The notes below the pieces were generated by a model. It searched no databases, was not told the DNA's origin, and worked only from the letters and a program-made list of their open reading frames with translations. The translations under genes and the position numbers were made by a program. From JBQTIQ01 sp052387955 (GTDB taxonomy: Bacteria > Actinomycetota > Acidimicrobiia > Acidimicrobiales > JACDCH01), in contig JBQTIQ010000034.1 in the NCBI GenBank assembly GCA_052387955.1, forward strand, positions 1 to 62,475: a DNA stretch of 62,475 nt. The letters are read 5' to 3'. Positions 32,845 through 41,519 of this stretch are shown here, piece after piece; the stretch's first letter is position 1; every line of letters starts with the position of its first letter.

Positions 32845-34668
32845 TCAGACTAGCCCGCTCTGGCCACCCAGCGCGGTCGCTATGGCCTCGACGTTCTCGT
32901 CGGCGAACACGTCTTCGAGGGGTACGGGCAGGCTGATCGACCAATTGGGGCGGTCACTGTCGGTGGTGCCGGGCACGTTGGGCCTCTCGGTCACCGCCAG
33001 CGCGTCCTCCAGGGTGCCGACCACCACCATCGACGGCGCCGCCGCCAGGCGCCGGTGGGCTTCCAGCACCACATCGGTGACCGGTGTGGCCGCGCCTGCG
33101 CCGGCGAGGGCGTCGGCACACAGGGTGGTGAGCCGGGCCCGGAGGCGGTCGTCGTCATCCTCGCCCGACCACACGCCGGCCACCGTGGGCAGGTCGTGGG
33201 TGGTGACCGCGGCCAGGGCCTGGGCGGGGTACTGCTCGGGGGGGTCGTCCTCGAACCACGCCAGCCGGTAGGAGAGCACGCCCCGGCCGGCCAGGTGGGA
33301 GCGGACGTCGTCCTCTACCGTGCCCAGGTCCTCGCCGATCATCACGGTGCCCGAGCGAGCGCTCTCCAGGGCCACGACGCCCAAGAGCTCGGTGCCCGGG
33401 AAGCGGACGTAGCTGCCGTCGTGGGACCCGCCGCCGGAAGGGATCCAGAACAGCCGGAACAGCCCCGTAACGTGGTCGAGGCGCAACGCCCCGCAGTGGC
33501 GCATGGCGGCCCGCAACGTGCGGGCCAGCGGTTCGTAGCCGAGCGACCGGAGCCGCCAGGGCACGAAGGGGGGGATGCCCCAGTTCTGGCCAGCGGGGTT
33601 GAATTCGTCGGGAGGCGCCCCCACCCGGGCGCCCCGGGCGAACACGTCCTGCCACAGCCAGGCGTCGAAGCCGTCGGGGTCGACCCCGACGGCGAGGTCG
33701 CCGAGCAGGTCGATCTCGGCGCCGGCGGCTGCCAACTGCTCGTCGAGCAGCCATTGGCACCAGGCGTGGAAGCGGGCCCGGTCGGCGTGGGCGGCGACGA
33801 AGCGCTGCACGGCCGGGCTCTCGGGCCGGCGGTGCTCGGCCGGCCATCGGTGCCAGCCCCGCCCGTGGAACTCGCACAGCACGACGAAGGCGGTGTAGCG
33901 CGCCAGCGTGTTCCCCTGCTCGGCGACGAAGGCGTCGAAGCGGGGGTCGCCGACGAAGCGCTCCCAGAGCAGCTCGAGCGCGGCCTGCTTGAGGCCGTGG
34001 GCGCGGTCGCGGTCGATGATCCGGTGCTGGTTGAGCGCCCGGGCCTGTCCCGCCAGGGTCGCCAGGGCGGTGTCAGCGGCGTCGAAGCCGTCGACGTCCT
34101 CGACCCGTAGGTACAACGGGTTCCGGAACAGGCGGCTGCTCGGGAAGTACGGGCTCGATTCCTGGTGCTCGAGCGGCAGGGGCGCGTGGAGGGGGTTCAC
34201 CGCCAGCATCCCCGCCCCCTGGCCCCGGGCCCACCGGCCCAACTGGCGGAGGTCGCCCAGGTCGCCGATACCCCAGCTGGCGGCGGAGCGGGCGCCGTAG
34301 AGCTGGACCGCCCAGGCCCAGGTGCGCATGCGTTCCGGGAGATGGCACCGGTCGGGGGTGATGATCAGCCGGGTGACGGGGCCGCCGTCGTCGGGGTGCA
34401 GGTCGTGGTAGCCGAGAGGCAGGTCCTCGGGCAGGGACAGGCTGCACCCCACCCGGGTGCCGTCCTCGAGGACGAGCTCGCAGCCCCGCTGCAGGGAGGG
34501 CCCCGATCCCTGGCGCACGAACCACACCGGGCGCCCCAGCGGCGGCGGGTCGGCCACGTCGGCCAGTCCGCCCATGGCGACGCGCAGCGCGGTGCGGGTG
34601 GGCGCCGGCGTCGGGTGCCATTGGCCGTCGACGTCGTCGTAGCCGTCCTCGATCCCCCACTCGTCCAC
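32845..34668 (-). CDS. malQ: 4-alpha-glucanotransferase
   Basis: This 607-residue GH77 enzyme transfers alpha-1,4-glucan segments between oligosaccharides in maltose/glycogen metabolism. GH77 signatures include VQLYGARSAASWGIGDLGDL, YFPSSRLFRNPLYLRVEDVD, VDPDGFDAWLWQDVF, RVGAPPDEFNPAGQNWGIPP, ALRLDHVTGLFRLFWIP (catalytic Asp region), MIGEDLGTVEDDV (catalytic Glu) and AVTTHDLPTVAGVW. The N-terminal accessory domain makes it longer than minimal MalQ, as in actinobacteria. It stands alone, without other glycogen genes nearby. Confidence 0.93.
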   Translation of the reverse strand: MDEWGIEDGYDDVDGQWHPTPAPTRTALRVAMGGLADVADPPPLGRPVWFVRQGSGPSLQRGCELVLEDGTRVGCSLSLPEDLPLGYHDLHPDDGGPVTRLIITPDRCHLPERMRTWAWAVQLYGARSAASWGIGDLGDLRQLGRWARGQGAGMLAVNPLHAPLPLEHQESSPYFPSSRLFRNPLYLRVEDVDGFDAADTALATLAGQARALNQHRIIDRDRAHGLKQAALELLWERFVGDPRFDAFVAEQGNTLARYTAFVVLCEFHGRGWHRWPAEHRRPESPAVQRFVAAHADRARFHAWCQWLLDEQLAAAGAEIDLLGDLAVGVDPDGFDAWLWQDVFARGARVGAPPDEFNPAGQNWGIPPFVPWRLRSLGYEPLARTLRAAMRHCGALRLDHVTGLFRLFWIPSGGGSHDGSYVRFPGTELLGVVALESARSGTVMIGEDLGTVEDDVRSHLAGRGVLSYRLAWFEDDPPEQYPAQALAAVTTHDLPTVAGVWSGEDDDDRLRARLTTLCADALAGAGAATPVTDVVLEAHRRLAAAPSMVVVGTLEDALAVTERPNVPGTTDSDRPNWSISLPVPLEDVFADENVEAIATALGGQSGLV

Positions 34669-34918
34669 GCGCCCAGCTTTCTCCCCGATTGCCGAACCCG
34701 TACTTCAGCACTCGGCCCGACCGCAGGCAACGGCTCCGCCGGCCCCGCACTCGCGGATGGAGCCGCCGGCTCGCCCCCGTGGCCGACGGCTGGTGTCCTC
34801 CGCGGCTGCAGGTCGTCGTAGCGTCGCCGGCCACACAGGCAATGAGTGCCCGCGCCCGCGGGGGTGCTCGCACCGGCGGCGAGAGCTGGCGAGAGTGGGA
34901 AGGGCACCGCGGTCGGCT
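34669..34918. other. 250-base intergenic region with GC-rich palindromes
   Basis: Between malQ and the DUF222 gene I see no supportable gene. The sequence contains several short GC palindromes and fragments such as CGGCGAGAGCTGGCGAGAG that resemble parts of the dispersed repeats, but no complete copy. Both neighbours are on the minus strand, so it also contains the malQ upstream region. Confidence 0.4.
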
Positions 34919-36067
34919 TCAGGGCGGTGGGCGGCTGGTGGTGTGGTGGCCGTCGGGGCGGGTGACCTCGAGGGCGGCGTCGGGCAACAACTTGAGCTGC
35001 CAGCCCGGTTGTCGGTGGACCCGGTGGTGGTGCCGGCGGCATAACAACACGAGGTTGTCGAGACGGGTGGGGCCGCCGTCGGCCCAGTGCCAGATGTGGT
35101 GGCCGTCGCACCAGGTCGAGGGCCGGTCGCACCCGGGGAACCGGCAGTGCCGGTCCCGGAGGACCAGGGCGTTGAACAACGGTGCCGGGATGGTTTGGGT
35201 GGTGGTCCCGTAGTCGAGGATCGTGGACCGGCCGGCGGTGACGACCCGGTTGATGCCGGCGTCACAGGCGAGGCGGCGCACGCTGGCCCCGTCGAGTGCC
35301 CGTCCGTCGACAAGTTGGCCGGGGCCGCCGTCGAGTACGCGGTCGTAGTCGACGACCACGTTGAGGTGAGGCCGGTGCCTACTCCCGGTGGGCTGGTCGT
35401 GGTGTTCGAGGTACCAGCGGCACACGTCAACGAGGGCGTCGGCCCGCCGGCAGGCTGGCGACCGGGGCGGGTCACCTTCACCGTCAAGGGTGGCGGCCGA
35501 GCGCAGGGCGCCGCCGACGATGGCGGCGCCCTCGGGGTCGAGGTGCCCGGACAGTTCGCTACGCCCGTCGAGGGTCTCGGACAGGTACAACACCCGTTCG
35601 GGCTCGGGGGCCGGGCCGGGTTCGGCGGCGGCGGTGGACCAGGTCCGCATCACCAGCGCCGTGTCGGCGACGGTGAGCGCGGCCAACGTGGGCACGATCT
35701 CGTTCTCGTCGGCGGCGAACACCTCAACGGTGCGGGCGGTCACGTTGAGGGTGACGACGTGCACCTGTTCGCCCGACAGGGCCCCGTCACGCCACGCGTG
35801 GGCGGTGACGGGTAGATGCCGCAGTTTCCGGGCCCGGCCGCAGATGGCGGCGGCGGTGCGGGCGGAGAGCCGGCAGTTGTTGCGGAGCCAGGCGGCCATG
35901 GACACGGACCCGTCGATGTCGAACAGCCCGGCCTCGTCGCAGCGCCCGACGGCATCGGTCAGCGCGGCGGTGAACCCGGTCGAGCAGGGCGAAACCTTCC
36001 GCCAGGGCATCGAGGTCGCAGGGTATTGCGAGCCCATCGAGGGCGTCGGCCAGCTCCGCGCGAACAT
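34919..36067 (-). CDS. DUF222/HNH endonuclease family protein with two compensating N-terminal frameshifts
   Basis: The ATG at 36067 gives 382 residues. The body has the DUF222 helical domain (SMAAWLRNNCRLSARTAAAI, ALSGEQVHVVTLNVTARTVE) and a C-terminal HNH nuclease motif (LRDRHCRFPGCDRPSTWCDG, HHIWHWADGGPTRLDNLVLL, CRRHHHRVH). Such proteins are abundant in actinobacteria and poorly characterised. Residues about 5-31 do not look like DUF222. The expected sequence (ELADALDGLAIPCDLDAL, then AEGFALLDR) is found in another frame over about 35976-36056, then the reading returns to frame at FTAALTDAVGRC. The frame stays open throughout. This may be real or assembly error. Confidence 0.8.
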   Translation of the reverse strand: MFARSWPTPSMGSQYPATSMPWRKVSPCSTGFTAALTDAVGRCDEAGLFDIDGSVSMAAWLRNNCRLSARTAAAICGRARKLRHLPVTAHAWRDGALSGEQVHVVTLNVTARTVEVFAADENEIVPTLAALTVADTALVMRTWSTAAAEPGPAPEPERVLYLSETLDGRSELSGHLDPEGAAIVGGALRSAATLDGEGDPPRSPACRRADALVDVCRWYLEHHDQPTGSRHRPHLNVVVDYDRVLDGGPGQLVDGRALDGASVRRLACDAGINRVVTAGRSTILDYGTTTQTIPAPLFNALVLRDRHCRFPGCDRPSTWCDGHHIWHWADGGPTRLDNLVLLCRRHHHRVHRQPGWQLKLLPDAALEVTRPDGHHTTSRPPP

Positions 36068-36649
36068 GACCTGATCGTACACCTGTTCGACACCTTTGGC
36101 AACGAAAAGCCCTTGTGGCACAACGATTTCTTGTACTTATCGGCCAGTACCGGGACCAGTGGTAGACCGTTCCTGGCAACCGACCAGGGCGGTCAAGGCC
36201 GGCCGCAGGCCGCCCGAAGGGGCAGCCTTGACGGCCCGGGGAAATCCACCATCCGCACAATGGTGATCGAACCCCGCCCGGGGTTCGTAACCGCGGGGGT
36301 AAGCGGTCCGACTGCGGCCGCCACAATCGCCCACCCTTTCCGCCCAAGAGCTTGTAGCCGCCGGGTCGAGTGGCTCCGCCGGGGCAACAACCGCCCGCAA
36401 CTTCCGCCCAGGGGTTCGTGCCCGCGGGGCAAGAGGTCCCACGTCCGCAACTCGTCATGGGGCGGCGTTGAGGGCGTTGTCGGGGTGGTGGGCCCGGGCG
36501 ACGTGCTCGTGGTAGGCGCTTTGGTGGGCGAAGCGGCCATGGAGGATGCCGGCGAGGCCGTCGCCGGCAGTTCCAACCGGGTCGGCCCACCGCCGAAGGG
36601 CCGAGGCCGCACACCTCGGCTGGCCTCGCCGCCGCCGCCGGCTGGCGTG
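36068..36649. other. 582-base region without a confident gene, containing degenerate tandem repeats
   Basis: No supportable gene is seen between the DUF222 gene and the DUF3105 gene. The part at 36275-36460 contains three imperfect units of about 64-66 bases. On the minus strand a frame ending at 36455 reads GLAGILHGRFAHQSAYHEHV, which looks like a protein C-terminus but has no clear start or family; it could be a gene remnant. Confidence 0.4.
36275..36460. repeat. Degenerate tandem repeat, three units of about 64-66 bases
   Basis: Units begin CGCCCG or CGCCCA at 36275, 36341 and 36405. The pattern GGGTTCGT..CCGCGGGG..AAG..GTCC is shared by the first and third units; the second is more diverged. 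The function is unknown. Confidence 0.4.
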
Positions 36650-37156
36650 CTAATGCGAACCCGGTCCCTGGCCGACCCGATCGCCGGCGAAGGAGCGGAG
36701 GGCGTCGACGTCGACGCCGGCACACACCTGCTTGAACGTCCAGGCCGTGGCCACGACCCGGTCGGGCAGGTCGGGGTTGGGGGCGACGATCACGTCGGCG
36801 CCGGCCAGCGAGCGCAAGCGGTCGAGCTCGTCGGGGGCCAGGTCGCGGTACTGGAGCAGCACCTTTCCCCCTTCGAGCTGGCTGACCTGGACCGCCCGTG
36901 AGATCGGGGCGGTCCGCTCACCGGCGAAGGCGTCGGACGGCTCGTGGGGGCCCGACGTGGGCGGGTCGGTGGCGTACGCCGGCGCCGGCGCACCGGGCAG
37001 CACGTGCCGGACCGAACCAGGGTCGAGGGCCTCCCGCAATCGGGGCTCGCACAGCGCCGGCGTCGGCTCGCTGGCGCGGGGGCGACCGTCGCTCCCGGTG
37101 GCGACAGGGCGGTCGTCGCCGTCGCCGCAGCCCCCCAGCCCGACGACGAGGATCAC
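36650..37156 (-). CDS. DUF3105-family lipoprotein
   Basis: This protein of 168 residues starts at GTG 37156 with a short hydrophobic stretch and lipobox-like ILVVGLGGCGDGDD. The frame is open further upstream with more hydrophobic residues (RRCQLLIGCVLTVILVV), so the true start may be a rarer codon upstream; the signal peptide from GTG 37156 is unusually short. DUF3105 features follow: HVLPGAPAPAYATDPPTSGP (His/Pro-rich), VSQLEGGKVLLQYRDLAPDE, VIVAPNPDLPDRVVATAWTF. The family's function is unknown. Likely a surface lipoprotein. Confidence 0.8.
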   Translation of the reverse strand: MILVVGLGGCGDGDDRPVATGSDGRPRASEPTPALCEPRLREALDPGSVRHVLPGAPAPAYATDPPTSGPHEPSDAFAGERTAPISRAVQVSQLEGGKVLLQYRDLAPDELDRLRSLAGADVIVAPNPDLPDRVVATAWTFKQVCAGVDVDALRSFAGDRVGQGPGSH

Positions 37157-37550
37157 CGTAAGGACACAGCCGATCAGTAGCTGGCACCGCCGCGGGCGGC
37201 CGGCCCGGTGTCCGCTCAGCGGGCCTCATCCTGGTCGTGGAGCGTGTACCCCTCGTCTGCGGACATCGGCTCCGTCCATCCGGTGGGGCTGAGCCCCACA
37301 CTCGTCGCCGCCGAGTGAGCTGGGCTCGCGTCGGTCGGCTGAAGCACTCGCTTCGCTCGCGGCCAGTCAAGCAGGTGCCGCGGTACCGGCACGGGTCGCC
37401 GCCGGCCGCGGCTCAACGTTCATGGCCCCGCCAACGGTCGTAGGATCTGCGAAAGATGCAGTACCCGTGGGCCTCCGGCCCCTGCTCGTGCGCCCCTCGG
37501 ACAGCGGTCTTCCCGTCGCGCCCGGCGCCGGCGGCCACGACGAGGCGGCG
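37157..37550. other. 394-base gap between divergent genes with a type 2 repeat
   Basis: The DUF3105 gene and the coiled-coil gene diverge here. The segment 37265-37360 is a type 2 dispersed repeat. The stretch 37400-37550 contains the upstream region of the coiled-coil gene; a frame open there from 37422 is the in-frame extension of that gene and lacks supporting features. Confidence 0.5.
37265..37360 (-). repeat. Dispersed repeat, type 2 (reverse copy)
   Basis: Read on the minus strand, this copy runs GAGCGAAGCGAGTGCTTCAG, CCGAC, an AGCCCAGCTC block, GGCGGCGACGAG and GGGGCTCAGCCCCA. It matches 47140-47222 and 6756-6840 in order and spacing. Confidence 0.75.
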
Positions 37551-37847
37551 ATGACGTCGCGGTCCCTGCTCGAGCGCCGGCTGGCGGAGGTCGGTGCTCG
37601 GCTCAAGCAGCTGGCGTCGGAGCTGACCGTCACCGACGACCAGCTCGCCCAGCTCGCCGAGCAGGCCGACGAGGCCCGCCTGCGGGCACTGGTGTCCGAG
37701 ACCCCGCTCGCCGCCCGCGACCACGCCGACGCCCAGAAGCACGCCGACGCCATGCAGCGCCACCGCGCCGAGGTGGTGGCCGCCATGGCCCAACTCGAAC
37801 GGCGCCAAGACGACCTGCTCGACCGGCTCATGGCCGAGATCGGCTGA
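37551..37847 (+). CDS. Short coiled-coil protein of unknown function
   Basis: This 98-residue protein starts at ATG 37551. It is almost entirely helical and charged (SLLERRLAEVGARLKQLASE, LTVTDDQLAQLAEQADEARL, then DHADAQKHADAMQRHRAEVV), with a heptad-like pattern of Leu/Ala suggesting a coiled coil. I do not recognise the family. It lies 77 bases upstream of the ANTAR regulator on the same strand and may form an operon with it and polA. Confidence 0.65.
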   Translation: MTSRSLLERRLAEVGARLKQLASELTVTDDQLAQLAEQADEARLRALVSETPLAARDHADAQKHADAMQRHRAEVVAAMAQLERRQDDLLDRLMAEIG

Positions 37848-37924
37848 AGTGCGAGTTCCCGCACCCGAGGCCGACGGCGCGAGAGCCAGCGCGCCCGCGC
37901 CCCTGACCGACCTGGAGACCTGAC

Positions 37925-38500
37925 GTGCCCATCCGTGTCGTGATCGCCGAGGACGAGGCCATCATCCGCCTCGACCTCAAGGAGACCCTGGAGGAGGAAG
38001 GCTACGAAGTCGTCGGCGAGACCGGCCGCGGCGACGAAGCGGTCGAGCTGGTGAAGGAGCTGGGGCCCGACCTCGCCATCCTCGACGTGAAGATGCCGGG
38101 CATGGACGGGCTGACCGCAGCCGGCCAGATCACGGCCGACAAGCAGGCCGCGGTCCTGATCCTGACCGCCTTCAGCCAACGGGACCTGATCGAGAAGGCC
38201 CGCGACGCCGGCGCCCTGGCCTACCTGGTCAAGCCGTTCCAGAAGAGCGAGCTCATCCCCGCGGTCGAAGTCGCCCTCGGTCGCTTCCAGGAGATGAAGG
38301 CGCTCCAGGACCAGAACCTGTCGCTGGCCGAACAGCTCGAGACCCGCAAGGTCGTCGACCGGGCCAAGGGCATCCTGATGGACCAGCACGGCAAGAGCGA
38401 GGCCCACGCCTTCCGCTTCCTCCAGAAGACGGCCATGGACAACCGCCGCACCCTGCGCCAGATCGCCCAGGACGTGATCAACGGCAACCTCAAGCCCTGA
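37925..38500 (+). CDS. ANTAR-domain response regulator
   Basis: This 191-residue protein has a receiver domain (VVIAEDEAIIRLDLKETLEE, AILDVKMPGMDG with the phosphoacceptor Asp, LILTAFSQRD, YLVKPF) followed by a C-terminal ANTAR RNA-binding domain (VVDRAKGILMDQHGKSEAHA, FRFLQKTAMDNRRTLRQIA). ANTAR regulators act as antiterminators by binding paired hairpins in nascent mRNA. It directly precedes polA, 19 bases away. A cognate kinase is not adjacent. Confidence 0.95.
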   Translation: MPIRVVIAEDEAIIRLDLKETLEEEGYEVVGETGRGDEAVELVKELGPDLAILDVKMPGMDGLTAAGQITADKQAAVLILTAFSQRDLIEKARDAGALAYLVKPFQKSELIPAVEVALGRFQEMKALQDQNLSLAEQLETRKVVDRAKGILMDQHGKSEAHAFRFLQKTAMDNRRTLRQIAQDVINGNLKP

Positions 38501-38519
38501 CGGTCACGCCAGGAGCGAG

Positions 38520-41243
38520 ATGCCACGAGACGAAGGGGCGAACGACGGACTGCGCATGAAGATCATGTTGGTGGACGGCAACTCGTTGACGTACCGGGCG
38601 TTCTTCGCCCTGCCGACCGACATCACGTTGGCGTCAGGGCAGGTCACCAACGCCGTCTACGGCTTCACCTCGATGCTGTTGAACCTGGTGCGCGACCACC
38701 GGCCCGACGCCGTGGGGGTTGCCTTCGACCGGCCCGAACCTACCTTCCGCCACGTCCGGGTCGACGACTACAAGGCCGGGCGCCAGGCGGCACCCGACAT
38801 CCTGCGCCAGCAGATGGGCCTGGTCCGCCAAGTGGTGGAGGCCCTGCGCATGCCGATCATCGAGGCGCCGGGGTTCGAGGCCGACGACATCATCGCCACC
38901 TTGGCCACCCAGGCCCGCGACGCCGGCCACGACGCGCTGATCGTCACCGGCGACCGCGACGTCTACCAGTTGGTCGAGGACCCGGCGGTGAAGGTGCTCT
39001 ACAACCGGCGGGGCGTCTCCGACTACGCCCTCTACGACGAGGCCGGCATCGAGGAGCGCACCGGCGTGCCGCCGCGCCTGTACCCGCAGTACGCCGCCCT
39101 CCGTGGGGACCCGTCCGACAACCTCCCCGGCGTACCGGGGGTGGGGGAGAAGACGGCGGCCCGGCTGATCATGCGCTACGGGGGCATCGACGGCATCTTC
39201 GAGAACGTCGAGGAGCAGACGCCCAAGCTGCGGGCCAGCCTCGCGGCCCACGAGGAGCAGGTGCGCCGGACGGCCGAGGTGATGGTGCTGGTCCGCGACG
39301 TGCCCCTGGAGATCGGTCCCGAGGGGCTGGTCCTCGAGCCGTTCGACCGTGACGAAGTCCGCAAGCTGTTCGACTTCCTCGAGTTCCGCAGCCTGCACGA
39401 GCGCCTGGCCGAGGCGTTCAGCGACGAGACCGGGGCCGAGGCGGCGCCGGTGGCCGAGGCGGTCCTCCAAGCCGAAGTGAGCGTGGTCGCCACGCCGGCC
39501 GACGCCGCCGCCCTGCTGGTCGCCCTTCGTGAGGGCGCCGGCCCCCTGGCGCTGGAAGCCGGATGGCACGGCCCCGAGGGCCGCAGCCCGCTCACCGGCC
39601 TGGCCGTGGTGGTCGACGGCGACCGCTCCGAGACCCGATGGTTGCCGCGGACGGTGCTCGACGACGACGAGGTCGGGGCTGCCCTGCGTGCCCTGGTCGG
39701 GACCGGGGGCCGCCCGCTGGCCGCTCACGGCGCCAAACCCCTGATGCGGGCCCTGCTGGGCCAGCTCGCGGCCGACGTCCGGGTGCTGGCGCTCGACACC
39801 ATGTTGGCCGCCTACCTGCTCGACCCGGCCGAGTCCCGTTACCTGTTGGGCGACCTCCTGCTGCGTTACGCCGCCCTGGAGCTGCCGGTGTCCTCCGCGG
39901 TCGAAGCCGGGCGGCTCGACCTCGGCGGCGACAGCGTGGACCCCGCCCTCGAAGCGGCCCGCCGGGCGCTGGCCGTCGACCGGCTGATCGGACCCCTCGG
40001 TGCCGCCCTCGACGCCCAGGGCCTGCGCGCCCTGAACGACGACGTCGAGGTGCCCCTGGTCCGGGTCCTCGCCCGCATGGAGGACATCGGCGTCGCCATT
40101 GACTCCGCCGAGCTGAAGCACCTCAACGACGTCCTCTCGGCCGAGTGCCGCCAGCTCACCGAGACGATCTGCGAGGACGCCGGCGAGACCTTCAACGTCA
40201 ACTCGACGGTGAAGCTCAGGGAGATCCTCTTCGACCGTCTCGGCCTCAAGCCGACGAAGCGGACCAAGACCGGCTTCTCGACCGACGCCGCCTCGTTGGA
40301 GAAGCTGGCCGGGCAGCACCCGATCGTCGACCACCTCCTGCGCTACCGCGAGGTCGAAAAGCTGCGCTCGACCTACGGCGAGGGCCTCTTGATGGAGGTC
40401 CAGGCCGACGGGCGCATCCACGCCACCTTCAACCAGACCGTGGCCCGTACCGGGCGGCTGTCCTCCGATGCCCCCAACCTGCACAACATCCCGGTCCGGT
40501 CGGAGGATGGGCGCAAGTTCCGGCGGGCCTTCGTCGCCGGCGCCGGCACCGAGCTGCTGGTGGCCGACTACAACCAGATCGAACTGCGCTGCATAGCGCA
40601 TCTGGCCGAGGACCCTGGCCTCATCGCCTCGTTCGAGTCCGGCCGCGACATCCACACCGAGACCGCCTCCCGGATCTTCGACGTCGAGCCCGCATGTGTA
40701 ACCCTCGACATGAGGTCGAAGGCGAAGATGGTCTCGTATGGCCTGGCCTACGGGATGGAGTCCTATGGGCTCGGGCAGCGCCTCAACATCCCCACCGGCG
40801 AGGCCCAGACGATCCTCGACGCCTACTTCGAGGCCTTCCCCAACGTGCGGGACTACATGGACCGCACCGTGGACGAGGCCCGTCAACGGGGCTACACCGA
40901 GACCCTCTTCGGCCGGCGCCGGCTCATCCCCGAGCTGCAGTCGAAGAACCCGCGCATCCGCCAGGCCGGGGAACGCCAGGCCATGAACGCCGGTATCCAG
41001 GGCCTGGCCGCCGACATCTTCAAGGTGGCCCTGGTACGCCTCGACGAAGCCCTCGACCTGGCCGGCCTGGCCAGCCGGATCACCCTCCAGGTCCACGACG
41101 AGGTGCTGGTCGAAGTGCCCCCGGAGGAGACCGACCAGGCCACCGTGCTCACCACCGAGGTCATGGCCGGCGCCGCGACCTTGCGGGTCCCCCTCGAGGT
41201 CAACCTCTCCTTCGGTGCCACCTGGGCTGACGCCAAAGGCTGA
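38520..41243 (+). CDS. polA: DNA polymerase I
   Basis: This 907-residue protein performs gap filling and primer removal. The N-terminal 5'-3' exonuclease (MLVDGNSLTYRAFFALP, VAFDRPEPTFRH, LIVTGDRDVYQLV, RGDPSDNLPGVPGVGEKTA) and C-terminal polymerase domain are clear: TGRLSSDAPNLHNIPVRSE, LLVADYNQIELRCIAHLAE, RSKAKMVSYGLAYGMESYGL, and LQVHDEVLVEVP. The middle 3'-5' exonuclease-like domain lacks the metal-binding DxE (GPLALEAGWHG), so proofreading is predicted absent. The O-helix carries Tyr in place of the E. coli Phe762, as in other actinobacteria. The start ATG is at 38520; MKIMLVDGNS could start at 38556. Confidence 0.95.
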   Translation: MPRDEGANDGLRMKIMLVDGNSLTYRAFFALPTDITLASGQVTNAVYGFTSMLLNLVRDHRPDAVGVAFDRPEPTFRHVRVDDYKAGRQAAPDILRQQMGLVRQVVEALRMPIIEAPGFEADDIIATLATQARDAGHDALIVTGDRDVYQLVEDPAVKVLYNRRGVSDYALYDEAGIEERTGVPPRLYPQYAALRGDPSDNLPGVPGVGEKTAARLIMRYGGIDGIFENVEEQTPKLRASLAAHEEQVRRTAEVMVLVRDVPLEIGPEGLVLEPFDRDEVRKLFDFLEFRSLHERLAEAFSDETGAEAAPVAEAVLQAEVSVVATPADAAALLVALREGAGPLALEAGWHGPEGRSPLTGLAVVVDGDRSETRWLPRTVLDDDEVGAALRALVGTGGRPLAAHGAKPLMRALLGQLAADVRVLALDTMLAAYLLDPAESRYLLGDLLLRYAALELPVSSAVEAGRLDLGGDSVDPALEAARRALAVDRLIGPLGAALDAQGLRALNDDVEVPLVRVLARMEDIGVAIDSAELKHLNDVLSAECRQLTETICEDAGETFNVNSTVKLREILFDRLGLKPTKRTKTGFSTDAASLEKLAGQHPIVDHLLRYREVEKLRSTYGEGLLMEVQADGRIHATFNQTVARTGRLSSDAPNLHNIPVRSEDGRKFRRAFVAGAGTELLVADYNQIELRCIAHLAEDPGLIASFESGRDIHTETASRIFDVEPACVTLDMRSKAKMVSYGLAYGMESYGLGQRLNIPTGEAQTILDAYFEAFPNVRDYMDRTVDEARQRGYTETLFGRRRLIPELQSKNPRIRQAGERQAMNAGIQGLAADIFKVALVRLDEALDLAGLASRITLQVHDEVLVEVPPEETDQATVLTTEVMAGAATLRVPLEVNLSFGATWADAKG

Positions 41244-41519
41244 ACCTGGCGAACGCAACATGTCTGTTGTATTACGTCGCCATGACCGCTGGCTGGAGCC
41301 GGCTGGACGTCGGCGCTGGTCAGAGCGGAATCTGGCCGAACCGGCGAACTTTTATTGCGGTCCTGTAACGATCCGGGTCGTAGAGGCAGTTAACCTCACG
41401 TAAGCAGATGCCGGCGGAGGCGGGATGCGAGCGACGGGTAGCGGCCCGGTTGGGCCGTGCCCGTGATGCGGTCGCGCCCCGGTCGGTTTCGTCGTTCCCA
41501 ATGCTGGAGGACCAAGCCC
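41244..41519 (+). promoter_or_regulatory. AT-richer leader before the polysaccharide cluster
   Basis: This 276-base stretch includes the most AT-rich run of the neighbourhood (AACTTTTATTGCGG, GCAGTTAACCTCACGTAAGC) and probably holds the promoter for the glycan cluster. I cannot assign -35/-10 elements with confidence. A ribosome-binding site (GGAGG at 41506-41510) serves the TTG at 41520. Confidence 0.35.

Noticed and set aside
36193..36723. A 176-residue minus-strand frame between the DUF222 and DUF3105 genes
   Set aside because: It overlaps the 3' end of the DUF3105 gene in another frame, is low-complexity, and spans the degenerate tandem repeats.
37216..37416. A 66-residue minus-strand frame upstream of the DUF3105 gene
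   Set aside because: Most of it is the type 2 repeat; there is no domain or ribosome-binding site.
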